Position numbers and translations under genes: made by a program
Shown here: positions 32,304 to 37,943 of the stretch, one piece after another
How the letters are laid out: each line of letters starts with the position of its first letter
Numbering within the stretch: the stretch's first letter is position 1
Notes under the pieces: generated by a model
The model's input: the letters and a program-made list of their open reading frames with translations, nothing else
What the model was told of the DNA's origin: nothing
Database searches by the model: none
Source of the DNA: Microcoleus asticus IPMA8
GTDB taxonomy: Bacteria; Cyanobacteriota; Cyanobacteriia; Cyanobacteriales; Microcoleaceae
Reading direction: 5' to 3'
Assembly: GCF_013179805.1 (NCBI RefSeq)
Contig: NZ_SRRZ01000069.1
Coordinates: 1 to 37,943 of the forward strand
DNA length: 37,943 nt

Positions 32304-32328
32304 CTGTCAACTGTCAACTGTCAACTGT
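32304..32328. repeat. heptanucleotide tandem repeat CTGTCAA
   Basis: 3.6 perfect copies ending one base before the stop codon of the cyclase-globin gene. Same unit as at 30625-30638. Confidence 0.9.
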
Positions 32329-34947
32329 TTAAACGCCTATTTTTTCCAACTCAGCTTCTGCTGCTGCTTCTTTCATAATTCCGCTCAGGAACGTGTAAGC
32401 TTCTTCCCATGCCTTTCGCACTGGCGTAGTAAATTCTTCACCCAGTCCTTGCGCTAACGCCCACAGCAAAGCTTCGCCGACGGTATCGTAATATTCAGGC
32501 TTGACGCCAAAGCCTGCATGGCTGCGACCCAGCTTCTGGACGGGACCGATAATTTTATCGGGGTGACGCAAACCTTCCACGGCGAGAGCAAGCGTAGCCA
32601 TTAATTTACGTTCTTGCTCTTTCATATCCCCTTTAAATAAAGGACGAAAAGAAGGTTCTAATTCAAACAGCCGGTTGTAGAATAGTTCGGCAGCCTTATC
32701 AGAAATAGGCTTGACTTTGGCGAAGGATGACTGAACCAAGTCCACCTGACTTGTAACCAACTTTTGGGCCGTTACTAACGTCCAGGTTTGTACATTTCCT
32801 AGGTTTTCAATATTCACCGATGGGTTCTGCACGAATGTATAGCTATCTGCTACCCGTTCATACACACTCTGAGTTAACAAAATATAGTTCAACTCAGTTT
32901 TGCTCTGTAAGCGGCTTGCCAAATATACCGTTTCGCCCCAGATGCTGTATCCAAATTTCTGGGTTCCGACTACCCCTGCTGTGATTGGGCCTGCATGAAT
33001 GCTGATGCGTAAACCCAAAGCAAAATTACGACGACCATTTTCCCGGCGTTGGATAATGTCTAACATGGCTAGAGCAAAATCAACCGTTCGTTTGCTGTGG
33101 TCAAATCTGACTTGGGTGAGTCCACACACTGCTACGTAATCTGTACTAAGAGTGTTTTGCCGTTCAACGCCAAAATGTTCTGCGGCTTGGTCAAATTCAT
33201 CAAATAGTTTCGTAAGCAGTTCTGTTACCTTTAGCGGTGACGTTTGCTTGCTCAACTCAGCAATACCTGCCACATGGGCATTGAGAATGGTTACTTGCTT
33301 GAGGCTGTCGGCAATTATTAACTCTCCTTCGTTCCGGCGTTGGGCGATCGCGCTGGGTAGGATATTATGCAAGAGAATCTCATTTTCTTGCTTCTTGGTT
33401 TCCAGTTGCTCCTGAGTTTGGCGTAATTTGTTCGCCACCTCTTTGAACTCTGTTGCCAATTCCCCAAACTCGTCTTCCGACTTTACCTCAACATCCACAT
33501 CCAGTTCCCCGGCACTAAGTTTCCGGGCGCTATCAGTCAAGCGACGCAGGGGAGAGGTAAAAATCTTTGCAGCAATTGCTGCTAAAAACGCCGTTCCCAG
33601 TAGAAAAAGCACCGCCGCAATCAACAAAATCACCTGTAAAGTGTAAAGCGGACGATAAGCTTCGCCCACCTCCATTTCTGCCAGAATCGCCCAATTTAAG
33701 CCGTTCAACTTCAAAGGAGCGTAGGAACTCAATACCTCTGCCCCGCGATAGTTGCGGTCTACCATCATGCCTTGTTTTCCTGCTAAGGCGGCTTCGGCAG
33801 CGGGAGAGTTGATTTTCTGTAAGCCAATGGTAGTGTTGAAGTTCTCCATCAGTTGCAGAGTTGTCTGGTCAGTCCCGGTGTAACGAACCACGTTTTGATA
33901 TTTTTTGGCGTCTTCAACCCAAAAACGGGATGTCGAACGCATTAACGAATCCGGCCCGACTAAATAAGCTTCCCCCGTTTTCTGCAAACCGCTGCCTTCC
34001 CAATTATTACTTCGGCTAATAGCCTGGTCGATTTTTTCAATGGGAATTTGCACGGCCAAGATGCCAATCATGTTAGAACCGCTATAAATGGGCGTTGCCA
34101 CGAAAGCGGCTGGAGCGTTATAAGAGGGGCGGTAAGGTTTGAAATCAGCAACCTGAATGCTACCTTGTGTAGGATTTGACTGGACTTTCTGCAGCAAATC
34201 AGTTAGTGAACTCTGGGCGTAAAAACCTTGTAGTCGATTAGTAGCAAAATCTGTTTCTTTAAAATAGGAATAGATGATATCCCCGGTTTTATGATTAATC
34301 AAAAATAAATCGTAATAACCGAATTTTTGGATAATTCCTGCAAATATTTTTTGATATTTGGCATGAGCTTTGCTGTAATCGCTGCCATCACCAGCATCTA
34401 GCAGCTTGTCTTTTTTGCCGACTGGATTGGGGTTAGAAGCAATGTAGTGATACTGGAGATAGCGAGCTGCTTGTCCGGTGGGACGATAGACGCTGGGGTT
34501 CAGTTCTTGTGGGGATAGATTACTTTTCAACCTAGGGAAAAATTGCTCGGTGTAGTAAGTATCCAACGCTGTATCCCATTCGGCGGGAACAAAGTTGCGC
34601 TCCAGGTTGCGGAAACTCCCATTTAAATCCACCATCGCTTTAACAACATTGCTGTCTGCTGCCAGCATTCCTACTTGGTTGTTCAAATTTTCAAAGTACG
34701 ATTCAAACTGCTCGGCTTTGGTGCTGCTGATACCTGCAAGTTGCTCGGCGATTTTGCTTCTGAGGGTGGCTTGTGTTTGATACCAACCAATCCCACTAAC
34801 TACCACTACAGAACCGAGGCTAACTCCTAGGAGCAATGCTTGCATTTTGGATTGAATTGTCCAGCCGCCCAGTTGGAGATTACCCAGTTTTAGATTACCT
34901 AGGGAGTCATTACGGAATTTACGCAAGCGATTTAGGGGATTTAACAT
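32329..34947 (-). CDS. membrane sensor: Cache, HAMP, degenerate class III cyclase, globin
   Basis: 872 residues. TM1 at about 35-56, an extracellular Cache-type sensor (57-435), TM2 at 436-460 and HAMP (461-513) are followed by the usual cyclase lead-in (LHNILPSAIAQRRNEGE, 526-542) and a class III cyclase-like domain (550-725). The catalytic residues are altered. The first metal Asp is His558 (VTILNAHVAGI). The KTIGDAY block reads NTLSTDY, with Asn598 for Lys and Thr602 for the second Asp (an Asp follows at 603). WGDTVN reads WGETVY, with Tyr675 for the catalytic Asn. Residues 738-860 form a globin domain (FELEPSFRPLF, then KLGRSHAGFGV with proximal His810, then AWEEAYTFL). The protein could sense an outside ligand and O2 or NO through haem, but is probably not an active cyclase. 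Nearest downstream gene: MscS channel with CNBD. Confidence 0.9.
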   Translation of the reverse strand: MLNPLNRLRKFRNDSLGNLKLGNLQLGGWTIQSKMQALLLGVSLGSVVVVSGIGWYQTQATLRSKIAEQLAGISSTKAEQFESYFENLNNQVGMLAADSNVVKAMVDLNGSFRNLERNFVPAEWDTALDTYYTEQFFPRLKSNLSPQELNPSVYRPTGQAARYLQYHYIASNPNPVGKKDKLLDAGDGSDYSKAHAKYQKIFAGIIQKFGYYDLFLINHKTGDIIYSYFKETDFATNRLQGFYAQSSLTDLLQKVQSNPTQGSIQVADFKPYRPSYNAPAAFVATPIYSGSNMIGILAVQIPIEKIDQAISRSNNWEGSGLQKTGEAYLVGPDSLMRSTSRFWVEDAKKYQNVVRYTGTDQTTLQLMENFNTTIGLQKINSPAAEAALAGKQGMMVDRNYRGAEVLSSYAPLKLNGLNWAILAEMEVGEAYRPLYTLQVILLIAAVLFLLGTAFLAAIAAKIFTSPLRRLTDSARKLSAGELDVDVEVKSEDEFGELATEFKEVANKLRQTQEQLETKKQENEILLHNILPSAIAQRRNEGELIIADSLKQVTILNAHVAGIAELSKQTSPLKVTELLTKLFDEFDQAAEHFGVERQNTLSTDYVAVCGLTQVRFDHSKRTVDFALAMLDIIQRRENGRRNFALGLRISIHAGPITAGVVGTQKFGYSIWGETVYLASRLQSKTELNYILLTQSVYERVADSYTFVQNPSVNIENLGNVQTWTLVTAQKLVTSQVDLVQSSFAKVKPISDKAAELFYNRLFELEPSFRPLFKGDMKEQERKLMATLALAVEGLRHPDKIIGPVQKLGRSHAGFGVKPEYYDTVGEALLWALAQGLGEEFTTPVRKAWEEAYTFLSGIMKEAAAEAELEKIGV

Positions 34948-35144
34948 CTTTTTTACTAGCTAGAAATAGTGCTGTAGATACCAAGAAGCCAAAATATTAA
35001 ATATTTTTCCTAGGCTTGTTTAATCTGGCTTGTTCAAGCTTTTTATTGTGGTATTTATATTTCTTATTTATCTATATCAGGTTAAGTTGTTTAAGTCAAG
35101 CCATTTGCCAAGATTTTTGGAAGAAAATTATTCTAGGTGTTAAA

Positions 35145-35186
35145 GTAGAAAAAGTAGGAAAAGTAGGAAAAGTAGGAAAAGTAGGG
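35145..35186. repeat. 9-bp tandem repeat GTAGGAAAA
   Basis: Units start at 35145, 35154, 35163, 35172 and 35181; the first is GTAGAAAAA and the last is partial. It lies in the 310-bp gap between the divergent sensor gene and the EF-hand pseudogene, which otherwise shows no gene. Confidence 0.9.
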
Positions 35187-35260
35187 ACTTATTATAAACA
35201 AAATTAAAAAATCAAAAAATAGCTTATTATCGGTTTAGTTATTACGAAACGTACTAAGCA

Positions 35261-35807
35261 ATGTTAAATAAACTTAAAAAAAGAAATTAACCTATTATTT
35301 TCATGCCTTTGACGCTGATAAAAATGGGTCTTTAAAAAAGTCTGACCTTGATAAAATTGTCAGTGGTGTTGCAGAAGCTTACAACCTCACACTGGATTCA
35401 GAAACCTACCAATATTTTTCCTCAACCTATGGTAAGCGCTGGGAGGCTCTTGCCATAGAGGCAGACACAAATGCCGACAATAAGGTGAGTTTAGATGAGT
35501 GGCTTTCCTATCAAGACAAGTTACTGAACGATTCCAAAAGCGACTTTTTCACGCTGAAAGTAACAAGTAGGTTTATCGATGTTTAAGGTGTAGATAAAGA
35601 CGGCACATGGAGCCTTGAAGAATATAAAATTATGTACAAAATTTACGGAGTGGGTGATGATAATTTAGCCGAAAAAATTTTTCCAAGCTGGATTTCGATG
35701 GGGATGGCAAAATCATGAAAAATGACCTCATGAATCTAGTTGATGATTTCTACTTGAGTGACAACCCCCAAGCACCTGGTAACTTGTTCTTTGGTGCTTA
35801 CGAGTAA
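35261..35807 (+). pseudogene. EF-hand calcium-binding protein pseudogene
   Basis: The parts together encode about 180 residues with four EF-hand-like loops: DADKNGSLKKSDL, EADTNADNKVSLDEW, GVDKDGTWSLEEY and DFDGDGKIMKNDL. The layout resembles calerythrin or sarcoplasmic-type calcium-binding proteins found in bacteria. Three lesions are seen: a one-base frameshift in the A-rich stretch at 35281-35286 after MLNKLKK, an in-frame TAA at 35584-35586, and a frameshift near 35680 before KLDFDGDGK. The natural end is the TAA at 35805-35807. The gene is dead unless several sequencing errors coincide. Confidence 0.85.
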
Positions 35808-35830
35808 GCTAATACTTAAGGATTCAGAGC

Positions 35831-35889
35831 GCAGATAGATGTTGCCTGAGAACCAGATGAATTCAGATTCTCAGGCAACATCTATCTGC
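35831..35889. repeat. 22-bp perfect inverted repeat (long hairpin)
   Basis: Arms 35831-35852 and 35868-35889 are perfectly complementary (starting GCAGATAGATG), with a 15-base loop containing GAATTC. Outside the arms GGATT/AATCC extends pairing around a small bulge. No T-run follows. It sits 24 bases past the EF-hand pseudogene, so it may be its terminator or a small palindromic mobile relic. Confidence 0.85.
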
Positions 35890-35967
35890 AATCCTGACAA
35901 TCAGTATCTAAAAAATAAAGAACTAATATTCGATAGTTACCCTAATAAATATTTTCCCTGCTTGAGT

Positions 35968-36130
35968 TTAATTCCTATTTTTTTTCATTGCACTTAGTAT
36001 CAAGACGCAGCCCCTTAAAAACCTATAAGCTTTCTGTGTTATACCTTTGGCATTGACGACAATAAAATTTTCGCCGGGAACTCTCAGATATACGGGTTGA
36101 CCAAAAGTCGGTAAATCTCTGACTAATCGC
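35968..36130 (-). pseudogene. possible gene fragment, unrecognised
   Basis: A minus-strand frame without a start reads RDLPTFGQPVYLRVPGENF, then IVVNAKGITQKAYRFLRG, then a stop at 35968-35970, and is closed upstream by a TAG. It looks more protein-like than chance sequence, but I cannot name a family. The rest of 35890-36162 shows nothing. Confidence 0.25.
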
Positions 36131-36162
36131 TAGGAAACCTGATGTAACTCTTGGGTATACTT

Positions 36163-36191
36163 TTGACAAATAATTATAGTGATGGTATAAT
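36163..36191 (+). promoter_or_regulatory. exact consensus sigma-70 promoter
   Basis: TTGACA (36163-36168), 17-base spacer, TATAAT (36186-36191): a perfect match to the sigma-70 consensus. It points to the pentapeptide-repeat gene, with an expected transcript start near 36198. The leader would be about 160 bases to the ATG at 36360 and holds no convincing gene. Confidence 0.7.
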
Positions 36192-36359
36192 TTGCATTCT
36201 GTTCAAGATCAACTTATTTGGCGATAAAATAAAGCTGGTGAATCGAGACAGAGCGATCGCTAAATTCAGGCAAGTTGAGCTAAAAGTTATGAAAATCTTA
36301 AATCTACCTTTAGTCTTGGAAATAAGCGATAACAAAGTATTAGTATAGATGACAAAGAT

Positions 36360-37358
36360 ATGAGTATAAAGCCTCAGAAGCTAGCTTTTTTAAAAATAAA
36401 TTTTAAGCCGAGCAATGCCTCGTCAATGGTCATGAACGTAATTAATGCAAGTGAAATTCTTAAGCGCTATGCCGAGCAGGAACGAAATTTTCAAAATCTT
36501 AACCTTAGTCGAGTTGACCTGAAGGGTACTGACCTACAGGGAATCGATTTTAGTTATGCCAACCTTAATAGTGCTGATTTGAGTTCCACCAGCTTAATCG
36601 GCACAAATATGATTTGGATCGATTTGAATCGAGCCAACTTAAGACAGGCAAACTTAAGTCAAGCCTGTCTGCTCCACAGTAGCCTTTTTTGGGCGGATTT
36701 AAAGGAAACCACATTAGTTAACGCCAACCTGAGTCATGCTCTCCTAGATCGTGCAAATCTAACTTCTGCCTGTTTAAAAGGTGCTAATTTAAGTGAAGCG
36801 TCTTTACAAGGTGCTTGTTTGGTCCAAGCAATTCTGAGTCAAGCCAATTTATTGAAAGCAAACTTGAAAGGGGCGGATTTTACGGGAGCCAATCTCGATG
36901 AAGCAAATCTGCGTCAGACAAACTGGGAAGGTGCTATCTTAAGCCAAGCCTCGTTGCAGCGAGCCGATCTCGAACAGAGCCAGCTTAATGAGACAATTCT
37001 CCAGAGAGCTGATTTGACTGAGGCAGATTTGGTTGGAGCTGATTTGAGATATGCTGATTTGACAGAAGCAATTTTGTGCCGAGCTGCTCTAGAGTTAGCC
37101 AACTTAGTTGGCGCTGACTTAAGCCGTGCTAATCTAAAACGAGCCTCTCTATTTCAAGCCGATCTAAAGGGAGCCGTCTTGCGAGATACCAATCTAGTTG
37201 AGACCGATCTGAGACACACTAATTTTAAAGATACTCAGTTAATGGGTGCTGATTTCTCTCGTTCCCGCGTTAAAGGAGCTTGCTTTACAGACGCTCAAGG
37301 GTTAACTTGCCAACAGAAGCAGTGGCTCAGAGCTAATGGAGCATTGAATATCACCTGA
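36360..37358 (+). CDS. pentapeptide-repeat protein
   Basis: 332 residues from the ATG at 36360. A more family-like start is the internal ATG at 36432 (MNVINASEILKRYAEQERNF), giving 308 residues; neither has a clear ribosome site. From about residue 50 to 310 the protein is an almost unbroken run of A(D/N)LxX pentapeptides (LNSADLSSTSLIGTNM, ANLRQANLSQACL and so on) that fold into a right-handed quadrilateral beta-helix. The short N-terminal helix and the C-terminal TDAQGLTCQQKQWLRANGA cap are common in cyanobacterial members. No signal peptide. Functions in the family vary and are mostly unknown; gyrase mimicry is known for some, with no specific sign here. Transcribed alone from a consensus promoter. 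Confidence 0.9.
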   Translation: MSIKPQKLAFLKINFKPSNASSMVMNVINASEILKRYAEQERNFQNLNLSRVDLKGTDLQGIDFSYANLNSADLSSTSLIGTNMIWIDLNRANLRQANLSQACLLHSSLFWADLKETTLVNANLSHALLDRANLTSACLKGANLSEASLQGACLVQAILSQANLLKANLKGADFTGANLDEANLRQTNWEGAILSQASLQRADLEQSQLNETILQRADLTEADLVGADLRYADLTEAILCRAALELANLVGADLSRANLKRASLFQADLKGAVLRDTNLVETDLRHTNFKDTQLMGADFSRSRVKGACFTDAQGLTCQQKQWLRANGALNIT

Positions 37359-37394
37359 CAGGGTGTGGGATGTAGGGGAATGACACTAAGATAA

Positions 37395-37436
37395 GGAGCT
37401 AGGGGAACTGCGGGAGCTGGGGGAGCTGGGGAAGTT
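37395..37436. repeat. GGGAGCTGG-type short repeats, left flank of the four-helix-bundle gene
   Basis: About four diverged 9-10 bp units (GGAGCTAGG, GGAACTGCG, GGAGCTGGG, GGAGCTGGG) lead directly into the coding sequence. Their reverse complement occurs at 37826-37870 on the other side of the gene. Confidence 0.8.
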
Positions 37437-37820
37437 GAGTAGAGAAACCTTTAAAAGTCATAAGGACTTGGACATAGACAAGAAGGCGTTTGAAGCTGCG
37501 ATGCAGATTTTGAATTGTCCAAAAAGTTTTCGGTTGAAGAACGATACTCATTGACCGATCGGATTCGTCGGTCATCACGCTCTGTTTGTGCTAACTTTGC
37601 TGAGGTATGGCGAAAGCGTCAGTATCAAGCAGCCTTTATCGCTAAGCTAAACGATTGCGAAGCAGAAGCAGCCGGAACCCAAACATGGATTGAATTCGCA
37701 GTTAAATGCAATTACATAAATACTGAAAAAGGTCGAGAACTTTATGGAATCTATAACCAGGTTTTAGCTGGTCTTGTAAGCATGATTAACAACCCATCAC
37801 CTTGGTTGATGAAACATTAA
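37435..37820 (+). pseudogene. four-helix-bundle (S23-type) protein gene with one-base frameshift
   Basis: The upstream frame reads RETFKSHKDLDIDKKAFEAAMQI. The downstream frame, open from 37515, reads LSKKFSVEERYSLTDRIRRS, SRSVCANFAEVWRKR, CEAEAAGTQTWIEFAV and so on to the TAA at 37820. Together they match the four-helix-bundle family encoded as insertions in some 23S rRNA genes and as free genes in many cyanobacteria. The frames join if one T is restored in ATTTTGAATTG near 37507. The start may be the TTG at 37435, as no ATG is available. A single-base assembly error near a low-quality contig end is a real alternative. Confidence 0.7.
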
Positions 37821-37825
37821 GCCCT

Positions 37826-37870
37826 CAGCTTCCCCAGCTTCCCCAGCCCCCAGCTTCCCCAGCGTCCCCC
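37826..37870. repeat. CAGCTTCCCC tandem repeats, right flank of the four-helix-bundle gene
   Basis: Repeated CAGCTTCCC(C) units, the reverse complement of the block before the gene, so the gene is bracketed by inverted short repeats. Confidence 0.8.
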
Positions 37871-37872
37871 GC

Positions 37873-37943
37873 CGGTCGCTTATACCCATCTACGAGCCCA
37901 CGAGACGCGACGGGATGGCGGATGGCGGGGGGGGGGTGGAAAA
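37873..37943. other. sequencing adapter (Illumina Nextera) and poly-G artefact
   Basis: Bases 37873-37906 match the reverse complement of the 34-base Nextera read-2 transposase adapter at 30 positions, including CGAGCCCACGAGAC exactly. The next eight bases are where an index would lie. The following ATGGCGGATGGCGGG resembles the P7 tail with bases replaced by G, then a run of G, as in two-colour read-through. This stretch is not genomic. Confidence 0.95.

Noticed and set aside
35016..35207. 63-residue plus-strand frame ending in VGKVGKVGK
   Set aside because: Product of the 9-bp tandem repeat, no ribosome site, no resemblance to a protein.
36151..36348. 65-residue plus-strand frame in the pentapeptide gene leader
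   Set aside because: It starts upstream of and runs through the consensus promoter, so its start would not be on the predicted transcript.
1..37943. tRNA or rRNA genes
   Set aside because: No cloverleaf with a T-loop GTTCRANNC and matching anticodon arm, and no rRNA stretch, was recognised on reading either strand.

Overview
The window looks like cyanobacterial DNA, probably from a filamentous non-heterocystous lineage. The signs are many HIP1 octamers (GCGATCGC), 7-9 bp short tandem repeats between genes, an XisH/XisI pair, an SLH-OprB type porin, an SphX-like phosphate-binding lipoprotein and a pentapeptide-repeat protein. It joins two unlike halves. Positions 1 to about 22.7 kb are an accessory, conjugative or plasmid-like region. 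From about 22.9 kb to the end the genes look chromosomal. The last 71 bases contain Illumina Nextera adapter sequence and are not genomic.

Accessory half. Almost all genes here run on the minus strand. From right to left there is a mobilisation operon (MobC-like accessory protein, MOBP relaxase fused to a degenerate DUF3991/Toprim-like domain), a decayed xisH-xisI pair (two stop codons in xisH, an 89-bp IS630-type MITE in xisI), a membrane-anchored PD-(D/E)XK-like protein divergent from a Gp157-family gene, a 1177-residue polymerase-like protein, an 801-residue repetitive coiled-coil protein, and a type IV secretion cluster (possible VirB2-like protein, VirB4 ATPase with N-terminal membrane segments, secreted coiled-coil VirB5/TrbJ-like protein) that runs towards the left edge. 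The right part (18.4-22.6 kb) has almost no intact genes. It holds four diverged copies of a roughly 400-560 bp repeat, each with 21-bp iteron-like direct repeats, and a broken AbiE-like toxin-antitoxin pair.

The strongest candidate for something new is the 1177-residue protein. It carries, in the right order, the signature blocks of eukaryotic cellular RNA-dependent RNA polymerases (RDR/QDE-1): a GKIS block, an FQFR block, lysines at the first barrel, the metal-binding DFDGD loop of the second barrel, and a VDSPKS block matching VDFPKTG. It therefore looks like a single-chain two-barrel RNA polymerase carried by a conjugative element. A near-identical palindrome (CCCCTCCAATTGGAGGGG followed within 0-6 bases by TCAC) lies about 80-110 bp upstream of four element transcription units: mob, polymerase, the 801-residue gene and the T4SS cluster. 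This suggests one regulon that includes the polymerase.

Chromosomal half. A minus-strand cluster encodes an SphX-like lipoprotein, an ATP-grasp-like protein, two small proteins, PstS and an SLH-porin, and reads as a phosphate acquisition locus. Upstream is an MscS channel with a cyclic-nucleotide-binding-type domain, then a Cache-HAMP-cyclase-globin fusion. The cyclase-like domain and the binding domain both lack key residues. The right end has an EF-hand pseudogene, a long hairpin, a pentapeptide-repeat gene behind an exact consensus sigma-70 promoter, and a frameshifted four-helix-bundle gene between inverted short repeats. At least seven genes in the window are broken.
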